Assembly: GCA_017528205.1 (NCBI GenBank) | Contig: JAFXPE010000023.1 | Span: 1-64,000 of the forward strand | DNA length: 64,000 bases | From: Alphaproteobacteria bacterium | GTDB lineage: Bacteria > Pseudomonadota > Alphaproteobacteria > RF32 > CAG-239 | Direction: 5' to 3' | Shown: positions 7,079 through 16,625 of the stretch, one piece after another | How the letters are laid out: every line of letters begins with the position of its first letter | How positions within the stretch are numbered: position 1 is the first letter of the stretch | Notes under the pieces: model-generated | Seen by the model: the letters and a program-made list of their open reading frames with translations, nothing else | Databases searched by the model: none | What the model was told of the DNA's origin: nothing | Made by a program: the position numbers and the translations under genes

Positions 7079-7599
7079 TATATTAACCTTTCACATTCCA
7101 AATTAATTGTATCAATACGCGTTCCCCATCCTTTGCCGTTTGTTTGCCAGTCGCATTTTGTGATCATAAAATGAAGCCGGCGAAACAAATAATCTTGATA
7201 AACTTCTTTTAATGGTTTGCTATTGGCCGCACCGATTGTTTGATTGCCGATAACGCCATCAACAGTCACATTCAAACTGCGTTGCAAATCATATGCCGCC
7301 TGTTTGCCGCTATTGACCGCATAATCAAAAACGGCCAGGCTTAATGCATCCGGCAGATAATCGCATTTGTATTTGTGCCAATAGTCGCGCTTATAAATCT
7401 CTTTTGCTTGCTCAAGCGTCAAATTCTTAATATCCAAATGCGGATATGACATGGCCGAAATTCCGTATTTTGTGCCTTTTAATTCGCCAACACCTCGTTT
7501 GCCGCCAGTCCAGTTGCCCCGATCTTTCGGGTTGCACTGATATTCTGCTTCAATACCGATAACGATATTAAAGGCTTTTTCCCATATTAAAGCTGTCAT
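7078..7599 (-). CDS. Endolysin, glycoside hydrolase 108 (TtsA/ZliS-like muramidase), 173 aa
   Basis: The GH108 layout is clear: N-terminal catalytic helix with Glu17 in IGIEAEY (the family usually has HEGGY), a D-x-GN-TGG loop, KYGISAMSYP, LTLEQAKEIYKRDYW, and a C-terminal peptidoglycan-binding-like helical domain with LQRSLNVTVDGVIGNQT. It should cleave peptidoglycan glycan strands during lysis. There is no signal peptide, so export depends on a holin, encoded beside it. It overlaps both neighbours by a few bases. Confidence 0.87.
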   Translation of the reverse strand: MTALIWEKAFNIVIGIEAEYQCNPKDRGNWTGGKRGVGELKGTKYGISAMSYPHLDIKNLTLEQAKEIYKRDYWHKYKCDYLPDALSLAVFDYAVNSGKQAAYDLQRSLNVTVDGVIGNQTIGAANSKPLKEVYQDYLFRRLHFMITKCDWQTNGKGWGTRIDTINLECERLI

Positions 7600-7823
7600 T
7601 TTCTGTTTGCCTTTTTTGTTTTGAGTTCATCAATAATCAAATCGCGAAGATCGTCAATTTTGCTTTCCATGCGTAAAATGGATTCATTTGTGGCATATTT
7701 AACGGCATCTTCTGCGACTTTGAGTTTAAAATCAGCCAAATCCTTTTTGACACCTGACAAATCATAAATCAGCCAAACAAATGCCGGAACGCATATTATT
7801 TCCAAAAATTGCAACCAATCCAT
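7596..7823 (-). CDS. Single-span membrane/coiled-coil protein of the lysis block, 75 aa
   Basis: From the chosen start (7823, preceded by AAAGGAAAACAA) the protein has one N-terminal membrane segment (WLQFLEIICVPAFVWLIYDL) and then a charged coiled coil with two Lys/Asp-rich helices. This resembles phage hypothetical proteins next to endolysins that are annotated as holins or Rz-like spanins. An ATG 33 bp upstream would overlap the tail-fibre stop and lacks a Shine-Dalgarno site. Confidence 0.65.
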   Translation of the reverse strand: MDWLQFLEIICVPAFVWLIYDLSGVKKDLADFKLKVAEDAVKYATNESILRMESKIDDLRDLIIDELKTKKANRK

Positions 7824-7837
7824 TTGTTTTCCTTTCA

Positions 7838-8533
7838 TTATGCCGTTCTGCGCCATATATTAACGCGGTATGCCGGCGGTTGAACCGTTGATGATTTACC
7901 ATAAATTGCATTTGAACGTGATGCGTCAAAGTTTATTGAAGCATCCGTGCCACCATCAGTTCCACCAGCGTTTTGTCCGCCACCGCTTGAACCTCTATAT
8001 AAAGCTCCTCCCGTTGCAGAACCTTGCCAGTTCATTAAACAGCCACTTCCAAAATTACCGGTAATATTCGGTAAACCAGCATCAATTGTGCTGTTACCAT
8101 TTGAACCATTACCGCCCCACAATGCACGATCTGTTGCCACCAGTTGCCATGTTGAACCGCTAATAAGGCTTGCAAGTGGACACGTTGATTGCGTGCCGAT
8201 ATAAACTGAGCCAACAGGATATAAACTTGACAATGTGTTGTTTATATTTGTTGTGATTAAATTTCTTAATGTCGTATCCAATGCGTCTAATTGTGATTTA
8301 TTGATTGCATCGTTAGTGGCAGTTCCATTGGCAAGATTTTTGATTTGAAAAGAACCCATTTTCAAATCGCCAGTCATCGGAACAACGCCATTTTTTAACA
8401 AACACTGACTTAAACCATCGGCAAAATTATCATCTTTTTCATCATGTCGATCACTCACAATATTTAAATCGTTTTGCCGATCTTCTTCCCAATTATGCAC
8501 CCTGTAAAATTTTCCCGCACCGTCAAAAGGCAT
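7838..8533 (-). CDS. Tail fibre / receptor-binding protein, 231 aa
   Basis: The N-terminus (MPFDGAGKFYRVHNWEEDRQ) is an attachment region, followed by MTGDLKMGSFQIKNLANGTA, the usual tail-fibre repeat motif, and LYPVGSVYIG in the middle. The Gly/Ser/Asn-rich C-terminal domain ends in PPAYRVNIWRRTA, typical of phage tail collar/fibre tips. At 231 residues it is short. It lies after the ejection genes and before lysis genes and should contact the host surface. Confidence 0.82.
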   Translation of the reverse strand: MPFDGAGKFYRVHNWEEDRQNDLNIVSDRHDEKDDNFADGLSQCLLKNGVVPMTGDLKMGSFQIKNLANGTATNDAINKSQLDALDTTLRNLITTNINNTLSSLYPVGSVYIGTQSTCPLASLISGSTWQLVATDRALWGGNGSNGNSTIDAGLPNITGNFGSGCLMNWQGSATGGALYRGSSGGGQNAGGTDGGTDASINFDASRSNAIYGKSSTVQPPAYRVNIWRRTA

Positions 8534-8555
8534 ATTTTATCTCCTTATAAAAAAA

Positions 8556-8571
8556 GGGAGCCGAAGCTCCC
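8556..8571 (-). terminator. Terminator between the 757-aa gene and the tail fibre
   Basis: GGGAGC (8556-8561) pairs with GCTCCC (8566-8571); T-run on the minus strand. It may reduce read-through into fibre and lysis genes. Confidence 0.7.
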
Positions 8572-8575
8572 GTTA

Positions 8576-10849
8576 TTATTTATTATCATTGTTATACTCT
8601 AGTAAAGACCTTAGCAAAGTTGATGTTGCCGCTTTTGTTTCAGGTTGCGCCAATCTGTTTATTTCACGGAATGCCTGAACGTTTTTTGCAACGCCGTTAA
8701 TATCAGGATTAGCCAAATATTTTGCAATAGCCGTGTTATTACGATTAACAATGCTTTCATTAATCGGATTAAGAATTTCGCCAATTATACCGGTTGGATT
8801 TTTGAAAATCTTAATCCACATATTGGCCTGATCACGCAAATTTTGTTTTTCCGATGTTTGAGAACCGCGCATCAGCTTATTAAAATTGCGATTAAAACGA
8901 ATTTCATCCTTTGCTTCATTAATAATTTTATCGCCACGCTGTTTGCCGAGTGCGGCGCGGATCTTTTCTTGTGCATTACGCGATAATAAAGCCTTAAAAC
9001 CTAGAGCTTCATTTTCTCTGGCACCGATTTTTGTTAAAAGATCATCACGGACTCCGATTGCTAAAGCGTCTTTTTCTCTTGCGCTCATATCTCTAATAGC
9101 ACGTTTGAAGTCATCGATGCTTTGTTTATTATCAAAAATTGCTTGCCCCATTTCGGCCGCATCCTTAAATTTATAACTGTCAGAATAAATTTGTCTTGCG
9201 GTTTTATAGGCCGGAACAATTTCATCCATTTTATCCAATAAAGCGACTTTTTGCCCGACTAATCGTGCCGCTTTTTCTGTTTCGCCGGTTCTTCTGGCAA
9301 CACGAATTGCGTCATCGATATTTTTCTTAACGTTATCCAATACATCAAAAGATGTGTCCGGAGCGTTTAATACATCTTCAGGCAATGTTAAATCTTTGCG
9401 AACCTTAGATATTTCGTTTTGGATAAAGCGATTTTTATTGACATATTCTCCAAAAGGTGATATATTAATATTATCTTCCAATGAGGGACTTATCCCCATA
9501 TCATTGCGAAGATCCCCGTTGATGGATAAGTTGTCAATTGGGTTCTTTAATTTCCCCGCAACCTGATTGGTTTTTGCGGGATATTTTGTATAAAGTTCCC
9601 CATTTCGCAAAACAACATTATCAAAATATTTTCGGCCGTTAGAATTATCCCTAATCGCCCGCATTAAATTTTCATCGCCGGCTTTATTGAACCTTATATC
9701 AGGATTGGCAACCGTTTCTTTTAATGTCTGAATAAATGGCGCTCTATGGCTGATTTGACCTTTTTCATCAACCACCATATGTCGCGCCCCACTATTGATT
9801 TTATTCGGGTTGCCTTTGGCGATATCTAATCCGGCTTGACTGGCTTGATCCACAACCATTTGCAAATATTCTTTATCCGTCATACCGGTAACAGGATCAA
9901 TGGGTTGATATCTTTCAGGCTTAATTTTATCGAGATTGTTTTTAATCTCAATGCGTTCAAGATCTTTACCCTTTAAGCTGTTATAATAAGGTTCGGCTTC
10001 GCGTGCGGCCAACTGCTCGACTTCCTCAACGGTTGCGCCGCGTGTGCGTGTGCCTAAGGTATTATCAATAAAATCGCGCATTCTTTTTGGCTGTTCCTCA
10101 GCGACAGAAACCATGCGATCTTCAAGAATTTTCCGCGCTTGCGGCGTTTGTTGACGGGCTTGCTGTGCTGTTTGTATAATAGCATCATCGCCGACTTCAA
10201 CCATACTGCGGCCAGTTCTTTGGGCTTCGGCAAGCGTATCATCCAAAACATTATCGCCAACAGCTTTGCGCAAAGCTTTAATTGCTTTGATGTCTTTTGC
10301 GCTTATTGCTTTTGGATTGATTAACTGATATGCTTTGCCTAAAACACCACCACCGGCAACACCGCCGAATAAATCAGTTGCAAAACGTTCAAGCGGATTG
10401 CGTGGATCTAGTGTGCCTGTCAAAATGGCACTTCCGGTTGTGCCGGCAAGTGTCGGCGTCATACCTGGATTAAGAACCGATTGCGCAATTTTGCTGGCGG
10501 TGGTGGTGCCGGAACCTAACATTCCGGCATCAGCCAACCCCGCGCCAGTTGCCGCTAAAACTGCACCATCAAAACCATATTGCCCGCCTAATTCAGCAAT
10601 GCGTTCGCCGACTGTTTCCGGCTTAAATGGTTTTGTATCTATTCCGGCCGCTCTTGCAATATAACCGGCCGGATTAAGCATGGAGTTCGAAATTCCTTGC
10701 ATAGCGGCGACAGCCATTCTGCCAACCGGATTTTTATCTAACCACGGCCGATTTTTTTCTTGGCGTTTAGCATAAGCTTCATTGTTGGCTTTTATCTTGG
10801 CTAAGGCCTCAGGATCGAATTTATTGTCGTATTTTTCCCATGGCTTCAT
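8576..10849 (-). CDS. Large internal virion / DNA-ejection protein, 757 aa
   Basis: The order, size and composition match podovirus ejection proteins. The N-terminal 180 residues contain Gly/Ala-rich hydrophobic stretches (GGQYGFDGAVLAATGAGLAD, SAILTGTL, LFGGVAGGGVLGKAY), and the rest is long, charged and helical. Such proteins are packaged in the head and form a conduit through the envelope. The start overlaps the upstream stop as ATGA. No enzymatic motif is evident. Confidence 0.72.
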   Translation of the reverse strand: MKPWEKYDNKFDPEALAKIKANNEAYAKRQEKNRPWLDKNPVGRMAVAAMQGISNSMLNPAGYIARAAGIDTKPFKPETVGERIAELGGQYGFDGAVLAATGAGLADAGMLGSGTTTASKIAQSVLNPGMTPTLAGTTGSAILTGTLDPRNPLERFATDLFGGVAGGGVLGKAYQLINPKAISAKDIKAIKALRKAVGDNVLDDTLAEAQRTGRSMVEVGDDAIIQTAQQARQQTPQARKILEDRMVSVAEEQPKRMRDFIDNTLGTRTRGATVEEVEQLAAREAEPYYNSLKGKDLERIEIKNNLDKIKPERYQPIDPVTGMTDKEYLQMVVDQASQAGLDIAKGNPNKINSGARHMVVDEKGQISHRAPFIQTLKETVANPDIRFNKAGDENLMRAIRDNSNGRKYFDNVVLRNGELYTKYPAKTNQVAGKLKNPIDNLSINGDLRNDMGISPSLEDNINISPFGEYVNKNRFIQNEISKVRKDLTLPEDVLNAPDTSFDVLDNVKKNIDDAIRVARRTGETEKAARLVGQKVALLDKMDEIVPAYKTARQIYSDSYKFKDAAEMGQAIFDNKQSIDDFKRAIRDMSAREKDALAIGVRDDLLTKIGARENEALGFKALLSRNAQEKIRAALGKQRGDKIINEAKDEIRFNRNFNKLMRGSQTSEKQNLRDQANMWIKIFKNPTGIIGEILNPINESIVNRNNTAIAKYLANPDINGVAKNVQAFREINRLAQPETKAATSTLLRSLLEYNNDNK

Positions 10850-12630
10850 TTAATTTCCTCCCAATTTCGTTTATCAGCCGGATTTCCACCCTTAAAACGA
10901 TATCCATCTTCAATTGTGCCAATTGCCGGAGCAGAAGTTCCGCCATATTGACTGGCAACTGCGGCAACCTCATTTTGTAAAGTGCCATCAAGATAATCTT
11001 GTTTAAAGTTTTCAATGATTTGCTCGATCTGACTGATTGGCATATTCGGACTGATTGTGTAGCGATACGCGGCGGCTTCAGCGGCGGAGTTCAATTCTGT
11101 TGAGCCAACGCCCATTTCCTTTAACATTCCGCGCATTACTGTATTAATTTGAGCCTGTGCAGATTGAATTGCGGCTCTATTTTTACCACCATTTTCGCTA
11201 GTCCAACCCCAACCGCCGAATTGGCCTAATCCGGTTCCATCCTTTAATGCACTCTCTGCACGTGAAATCGCTTGAATAACACGCGGGCGCATAACCTCGT
11301 TTTGCTTTGCGGACTCCTCTTTTTCAAGCTGAGATTTACGATCTTCATTGCGTTGCTTAATTTCCGCATCAATTTCAGCTTTTTGACGATATTCATCAAT
11401 CGGAGAAACATACGGTTGATTGTTTTCACGCTGAATTTTAGCTGTTTGAGCCTGTTTATAATCAATATCAGCCAATTTTTGACGCCATTCGATTTGATGC
11501 TGATTATAATCTTGCAACAGCAAATTTTGCAATGGTTCGCCCGATAATGCAGACATTTGTTGTGCATTTCTGATTGTTTCCGTTGGCAATTCCGATTTAA
11601 ACGTTTCAAAATCTTTGTTTAATTCGTTTTGCGCTTGCATTTTCTGCATTTCAAGATTGAATTGTTGCAATCTACCGTTTTCGGCATTCTCATTTTTTAT
11701 ACTTTCCATAACAATACTATTGTTTAGAGAGTTTTGAGAATTTAAGTTCGCCAAATCCAATTGACCAGCTTGTTTTTGACTTTCCAAAGCACTATCAAAA
11801 CCGAACTTAATTGCACCGGTATTTTGCGCTTTTTTCGTTTCATAATCCAGCTTTTCATCAGCCGACATTTTGCCAACGCGTGACATGGCATCCATAAGCG
11901 GAACGCCTTCATCAACCATCATTTGCACCAATCCGACATCGCCATTGCCGTATTTTTTCTCCGCCGGATTGAATTTTAAGCCGCCAAAACCATTATCGGC
12001 CGCATATTGATTAAGCGCGTCAACATCAACATTGGCACTGGCCAAATCTTTTGTGGCCGCGGCAAAATCTTTGATTGATGTTTGTTTTGGCATTTCCAAA
12101 CCAAGATTTAACAACTTAGATCTTGCCCCAATATATTGCAAATCAGATATTGTGCCGGATTGATGCATATCTTCGATCATATCAAGCCGCTTTTGCAATT
12201 CTGCCTGTGTCGCCGCTTTTTCTCTTTCGGCTTCCTGTTGCTTTAATGATGCATTGAATTGCGCCAAATTTTTACTGTTACCCAAATTATGATCACTTAA
12301 TGCAATGCTGTTTTGTAATTGTTTATCGGCCATATTATATGCATGCTGAAAACCGGCATCGCGATCTTCAACTTTGGCATTACGATCATAAAGCCAACCG
12401 GCGCGGCCGTATGGATCAACATCGGCAAATGCATTGTCAATCTGATCTTGATCTTTATTTTTTAAGGCAACAGCCAAAGCGTCTAATTTGGCTTTTTGTT
12501 GTGCCTTTTCATAATCTTGACCGGCTTTGCGCATAGCATCAATAAAATCAACCTCTTTAGCCGGCACAATATCCGGCCGATTAGATCGATGGATGCCCGC
12601 CGAACTTAAAGCGTAATTTTGATTTAACAT
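10846..12630 (-). CDS. Internal virion / ejection protein, 594 aa
   Basis: Long, almost entirely helical, Gln/Asn/Lys-rich protein with strong coiled-coil character in residues 100-160 and 270-430. There are no Cys clusters or enzymatic motifs. It sits between two other likely ejection proteins and is coupled to the downstream one by an ATGA overlap. In P22-like and T7-like phages this position holds pilot proteins. Assignment is by context and composition. Confidence 0.7.
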   Translation of the reverse strand: MLNQNYALSSAGIHRSNRPDIVPAKEVDFIDAMRKAGQDYEKAQQKAKLDALAVALKNKDQDQIDNAFADVDPYGRAGWLYDRNAKVEDRDAGFQHAYNMADKQLQNSIALSDHNLGNSKNLAQFNASLKQQEAEREKAATQAELQKRLDMIEDMHQSGTISDLQYIGARSKLLNLGLEMPKQTSIKDFAAATKDLASANVDVDALNQYAADNGFGGLKFNPAEKKYGNGDVGLVQMMVDEGVPLMDAMSRVGKMSADEKLDYETKKAQNTGAIKFGFDSALESQKQAGQLDLANLNSQNSLNNSIVMESIKNENAENGRLQQFNLEMQKMQAQNELNKDFETFKSELPTETIRNAQQMSALSGEPLQNLLLQDYNQHQIEWRQKLADIDYKQAQTAKIQRENNQPYVSPIDEYRQKAEIDAEIKQRNEDRKSQLEKEESAKQNEVMRPRVIQAISRAESALKDGTGLGQFGGWGWTSENGGKNRAAIQSAQAQINTVMRGMLKEMGVGSTELNSAAEAAAYRYTISPNMPISQIEQIIENFKQDYLDGTLQNEVAAVASQYGGTSAPAIGTIEDGYRFKGGNPADKRNWEEIK

Positions 12631-12643
12631 ATTATTTTACTCC

Positions 12644-13378
12644 TTAGATATATGGATTTTTTTGATATCCGCTATAAGCACCCATTGCACCGCCGCCAAG
12701 TGCACCCCACGGACTGCCTGTTGTTGCAAATCCCGAAGCGGCACCCTGTAATGCGCCGGCTAATGCACCAGCCCAGCCGCTATTTGCATTGGCTTTGTCT
12801 TGTGCATATTTCAAATCAGATTTACCGGTTCCGACAGCATAAATATTTTGCTGATTTTCATATCCGCTGGCCGAACCTGACAATGCAGTCAATAACTGAT
12901 TAATAAACGCTTGCTGTGCCGCATTTGAAAATTGACCGGATGTGACTTCATTGCCCAAACTTTGCGAAAACGCATTTTGCCCATTCAGAACCGATGCATA
13001 AGCCGCTTGATTTAAGGCGTCATTTTGTTCTTTTTCAAGATCATTCATGGCGCGTTCGTATGCTTCAGATCCAACCGGCAAGCCTTTATTTTGCAAAGCT
13101 GTGGCCAAATCGGCACGCCTTTGCTCAAATTGCGGTTGTAACTTTTCAACATAGGCATTATATGTTGCATCCTCAGCCCGTTGCCGTGCCGCATCGGATC
13201 CGTCAACGCTAAAGGTATAATTGCCCATGTTGCCCAAATTTTGAGCCGCCGCATTGCTGGCATAATTTGTTAAACTGCTTAAAGTATTATCCACATTTGA
13301 TGTGTCATAATTTTTGAGATAATCCATATAGTTATTATATGGAGTATAATCATAACTAACTTTTTTCTTTTTGCTCAT
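12644..13378 (-). CDS. Small ejection-type virion protein, 244 aa
   Basis: The start MSKKKKVSYDYTPY at 13378 is preferred; an upstream ATG at 13420 lies in the GNAT gene. The middle is a Gln/Ala-rich helical region (FEQRRADLATALQNKGLPVG, common in phage proteins of this type) and the C-terminus is Gly/Ala-rich and hydrophobic (WAGALAGALQGAASGFATTG), suited to membrane insertion. Similar to P22 gp7-like pilot proteins in size and position. Confidence 0.7.
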   Translation of the reverse strand: MSKKKKVSYDYTPYNNYMDYLKNYDTSNVDNTLSSLTNYASNAAAQNLGNMGNYTFSVDGSDAARQRAEDATYNAYVEKLQPQFEQRRADLATALQNKGLPVGSEAYERAMNDLEKEQNDALNQAAYASVLNGQNAFSQSLGNEVTSGQFSNAAQQAFINQLLTALSGSASGYENQQNIYAVGTGKSDLKYAQDKANANSGWAGALAGALQGAASGFATTGSPWGALGGGAMGAYSGYQKNPYI

Positions 13379-13803
13379 AGCCACTTGCACTCCTGTTTTA
13401 ACATTCCCATAACAAAACAATCTTTGCCATCATCCCGAAATTGACGAAGGCAACCTTCTTTTTTGAAACCTAACCTTTCACACATTTTCAAACTTTGAAA
13501 ATTATCAACCGTAACAAATACCGATGCTCGCTTGCACTTCATTAAATTAAATACAATACCGAAAACATATTTAATGACGCTTTTTGTTGCCCACCGCTTA
13601 TCCGATGAATAAATTGTCATCCAAACATCGCGGCCAGGGCGCAAATCATTTAAGAGGACTCCGGCGATTGTTTTGCCGTTAAGTGATATATTTAAGGCTA
13701 AGCATGGCCAATAGTCATTTGGATTATCGCCTAAACCATCAGCAACATATAACAATGTTTGTTTTGTTTCATCCGGCTTACAAAATACCCGATCCGACTT
13801 CAT
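13375..13803 (-). CDS. Phage GNAT acetyltransferase, 142 aa
   Basis: GNAT features: GKTIAGVLLNDLRPGRDVWM, RWATKSVIKYVFGIVF and FVTVDNFQSLKMCERLGFKK, the last being the conserved C-terminal acetyl-CoA side. The start at 13803 follows GGGGATTAGGT; an ATG at 13830 is also possible. The gene overlaps the tail-hub gene by 26 bp and the next gene by 4 bp. Podoviruses often carry such an enzyme among virion genes; its target is unknown. Confidence 0.75.
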   Translation of the reverse strand: MKSDRVFCKPDETKQTLLYVADGLGDNPNDYWPCLALNISLNGKTIAGVLLNDLRPGRDVWMTIYSSDKRWATKSVIKYVFGIVFNLMKCKRASVFVTVDNFQSLKMCERLGFKKEGCLRQFRDDGKDCFVMGMLKQECKWL

Positions 13804-15322
13804 ACCTAATCCCCGTATTATACCATTCAATCAAGCGGCCTTTGGTTTTTGTTTTGAAAACAATGCTTGCTTTATATCCAATGGCTGAATTTTCGATCCA
13901 TTGCGAACGAATAATGTTTGCTTTTGAGCATGACCATTTGGCCAAATCCCATTTTGCTATATTCCATTTTGTGCCGCTCTCAACGCTTATGCTTGTGTAA
14001 TAATCGACTTTTTGGTTTTCATAGTCCATATTGGTATAAATAACCAAATTATAATCATTACTGCATTTTGTTTTCGGATTAAGCAAAGGAATACGCTTTA
14101 AGGCGTTGGTTCCCAAATTATTATATGCTTGCTCAATATGCCCCGTAATATCCAAGCCATCATCAGACAAGCTGTCATCAAACTTATAAACATAGTTAGG
14201 GGCGGCAAAATAAAGATTGCCTTCATATTCACACCAACACCGCGAATTAATGCCGGTAAATCTGCACCATGCGCCGGTATTAACATTTATAACATGCTGT
14301 TCAAACCTATTATCAACAGGCACATTAAAAATGCCATAACCGCGTTTTGTATAAATTATACCCTGCCAACCTGTTTTTCGTTTATTTTTTGATGTTCTAT
14401 CAAGCACCAAACCGCGAATATTATCAGAAAAGGCATAATTTGATTGACCGCTTGCACCTAGCGACAATGCACGGCTGAGCGGAATATATCCATCTTCACT
14501 GATAATTACGATATCGCCCTGATATGGCATCAAACAATTATATCCGATCGGCTTACTCATTTTATACGATCCTTTTAATTCCCAGCTTGATGCACTGTTT
14601 GGATTAGAACCGCTATAAACAAAAATTTCGCCTTCAGATGTTACAAACACCGTCAAATCATCAATACCCTGACCACCATCAACAGTCCAATCGGCAATTG
14701 CAATTAATTCGCCGCCATATTTACTGATTTGCGACAAATCAAAACTATTTAATGTGCCGCTGACATATCCGGCCTGTGCCGAATACCAGGCTTTTAGGCT
14801 TCCGCGCTCAACAAACCATAAAAATTCTTTGCTTACTGCCGCATTGATGATTTTGCTTGCGGTTAAATTTTCGCTTGAAAAGCCCCAATCGCCAAAATGC
14901 TCTTGAGTGTTATCATCAATATAAAACACTTTTGGCGTGTCGGATCCGTTCACAAAAAACAATCGATCTTTGTATTGCACATTTTGACAATCAACATTGC
15001 CGCTTATTGATCCTAATTCTGTAATAGTTGCGCCGCTTGTAATATTATAAGCTTTTCCGTTGCTTATGGCGATAAAACGGTTATTATTCGGTTTTCTATA
15101 TGCCGCCAAGCCGTAAATATCGCCAATTTCAGAAAAATTTGCATGTTTTGAATAACCAGGCCGCAACTGAATTTTGCTATCAAGCGGGATATAATTATCC
15201 ATTGTAATTGCATACAGCGGATCCATCGCGTCAATACTATCGCGGGCATTTAATCCGTTTATTGGTGCAGATAAAATAAAATCACGGCTTTTAGCCGCAC
15301 GATTGACATTCATTTTCCGCAT
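13778..15322 (-). CDS. Tail hub / head-closure protein, P22 gp10-like, ~514 aa
   Basis: The N-terminus (FILSAPINGLNARDSIDAMD) and the beta-rich repeats resemble the large tail stabilisation proteins of podoviruses, which form a propeller-like hub beneath the portal. It follows the gp4-like adaptor, the expected order. The ATG at 15322 is preceded by GGGAG; a TTG two codons upstream or an ATG three codons downstream are alternatives. It overlaps the adaptor gene by about 30 bp. Confidence 0.72.
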   Translation of the reverse strand: MRKMNVNRAAKSRDFILSAPINGLNARDSIDAMDPLYAITMDNYIPLDSKIQLRPGYSKHANFSEIGDIYGLAAYRKPNNNRFIAISNGKAYNITSGATITELGSISGNVDCQNVQYKDRLFFVNGSDTPKVFYIDDNTQEHFGDWGFSSENLTASKIINAAVSKEFLWFVERGSLKAWYSAQAGYVSGTLNSFDLSQISKYGGELIAIADWTVDGGQGIDDLTVFVTSEGEIFVYSGSNPNSASSWELKGSYKMSKPIGYNCLMPYQGDIVIISEDGYIPLSRALSLGASGQSNYAFSDNIRGLVLDRTSKNKRKTGWQGIIYTKRGYGIFNVPVDNRFEQHVINVNTGAWCRFTGINSRCWCEYEGNLYFAAPNYVYKFDDSLSDDGLDITGHIEQAYNNLGTNALKRIPLLNPKTKCSNDYNLVIYTNMDYENQKVDYYTSISVESGTKWNIAKWDLAKWSCSKANIIRSQWIENSAIGYKASIVFKTKTKGRLIEWYNTGIRYEVGSGIL

Positions 15323-16016
15323 AAACAATCACTCCCGATGTTAGGCCGTTGCATTCATCAACGCCGGCCAAGTTAATATCTTCAGTTGCCGCACCGGTGC
15401 CAAATCTTTTCTTTAATTCGCGCTGATATTGATTATATGTTTCAGCATAATCCAAACCATTGCGGCAAAAACAACGCCATGTAATGCCCAATTTAACCAA
15501 ATATTTATCAAAAATCGGAATATCCGAATTTTTGGTTATCTTTGATTTTTCTTCATATGTGGTTGCATCCCAACAAATTGTATTACTGCGATAAGTAAAA
15601 ACAATTTTTAAATTTCCTGGCGGTGCCTTTAAGAATTTGATGCAGTTGTTCTGTATCTTGAATTTTATATCCAGGCTAGGGCAATTATACATTTTTTCCT
15701 TTGCCCACTGTTGCGGCGTAATAGAACCAACGACTTTATCTTGATGATCTTTGATATAGATTGTATTATTCAAAATGCAGTAAAAATTTGACGCGACTTC
15801 CTCAATTCTGTATGATGACACGCCGCAAACCGTATAAATTTGCGCTTCTGACGTCAATTCTTGCCAATCGCCATAGCGCATCAACTCTTCTAGCGTGTCT
15901 ATGGCCATTGACTTAAAAATACGATCATTTTGATTGTTATCATCAAATAAATCATTTGGCTTTTGAACCGCGGCCAAATCTGCCACTTCCTGACATATAG
16001 TTAAGATATTATCCAT
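15291..16016 (-). CDS. Head-to-tail adaptor, P22 gp4-like, 241 aa
   Basis: The helical N-terminus (ICQEVADLAAVQKP..., MAIDTLEELMRYGDW) plus a mixed alpha/beta core and a helical C-terminal region (LVKLGITWRCFCRNGLDYAE, YNQYQRELKKRFG) match podovirus adaptor proteins that dock on the portal. Its position after the coat and coiled-coil genes and before the hub supports this. The Cys-rich tail (ECQSCG) is unusual. Confidence 0.68.
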   Translation of the reverse strand: MDNILTICQEVADLAAVQKPNDLFDDNNQNDRIFKSMAIDTLEELMRYGDWQELTSEAQIYTVCGVSSYRIEEVASNFYCILNNTIYIKDHQDKVVGSITPQQWAKEKMYNCPSLDIKFKIQNNCIKFLKAPPGNLKIVFTYRSNTICWDATTYEEKSKITKNSDIPIFDKYLVKLGITWRCFCRNGLDYAETYNQYQRELKKRFGTGAATEDINLAGVDECNGLTSGVIVYAENECQSCG

Positions 16017-16024
16017 TTTGGCTC

Positions 16025-16546
16025 CTATTTGTTAGAAGCTTTTTCTGCCCCTTTGGCGCTTTTTAAAGCTTCAATTTCCGATTTTAGTTTTTCATTTTCT
16101 GCTTTAAGTTCTTCAATTTCTCCTTTGAATTTATTTTCTTTTTCCGAAAAACTTTTTGCATTATCTAAAAATGTCTTAGCTGCCAATCTTTCATCGATTA
16201 AGCCAAGCGCATTTGCTTGTTCATCCGATAAATCAGCCAAAGCTTCTACTGTTTCAACACCGCGAAATTTGCAACTTTCCAACTGAATTGCAGTTAAAAA
16301 TGAAAACTGATTAAGCGGAGTCCCGTCTTGCTTTTTCTCTTTAGCATTTTGGTAACGTGCGTATGCATCAGCAAATCTGACTTTATCGGCTTCTTCAGCC
16401 AAACGATTAACAACATCATTGTCATCTTTGATGCGGATTTCAACATATACACGCTCTTCGAAAACAGGCATGTCGTTTTCTTGAACTTTATCTGTTTTGA
16501 TTACTCTATCATAAAAACGGGCAAAAACATTTTCTTCGTTACTCAT
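16025..16546 (-). CDS. Hypothetical virion-cluster protein with C-terminal coiled coil, 173 aa
   Basis: The N-terminal half is mixed; residues about 125-165 form an uninterrupted heptad coiled coil (EELKAENEKLKSEIEALKSA). It lies between coat and adaptor genes. It could be a second assembly factor or a minor head protein. No family recognised. Confidence 0.6.
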   Translation of the reverse strand: MSNEENVFARFYDRVIKTDKVQENDMPVFEERVYVEIRIKDDNDVVNRLAEEADKVRFADAYARYQNAKEKKQDGTPLNQFSFLTAIQLESCKFRGVETVEALADLSDEQANALGLIDERLAAKTFLDNAKSFSEKENKFKGEIEELKAENEKLKSEIEALKSAKGAEKASNK

Positions 16547-16584
16547 TGTATAAACCTCTTATTTGTTAAAATTAGAAAAATTGA

Positions 16585-16601
16585 GGGGAGAAAAACTCCC
16601 C
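16585..16601 (-). terminator. Hairpin terminator after the coat gene
   Basis: GGGGAG (16585-16590) pairs with CTCCCC (16596-16601), followed by T-rich sequence on the minus strand. It probably attenuates transcription beyond the highly expressed coat gene. Confidence 0.6.
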
Positions 16602-16625
16602 CCGTTAAGATTGTATAAGCAATTT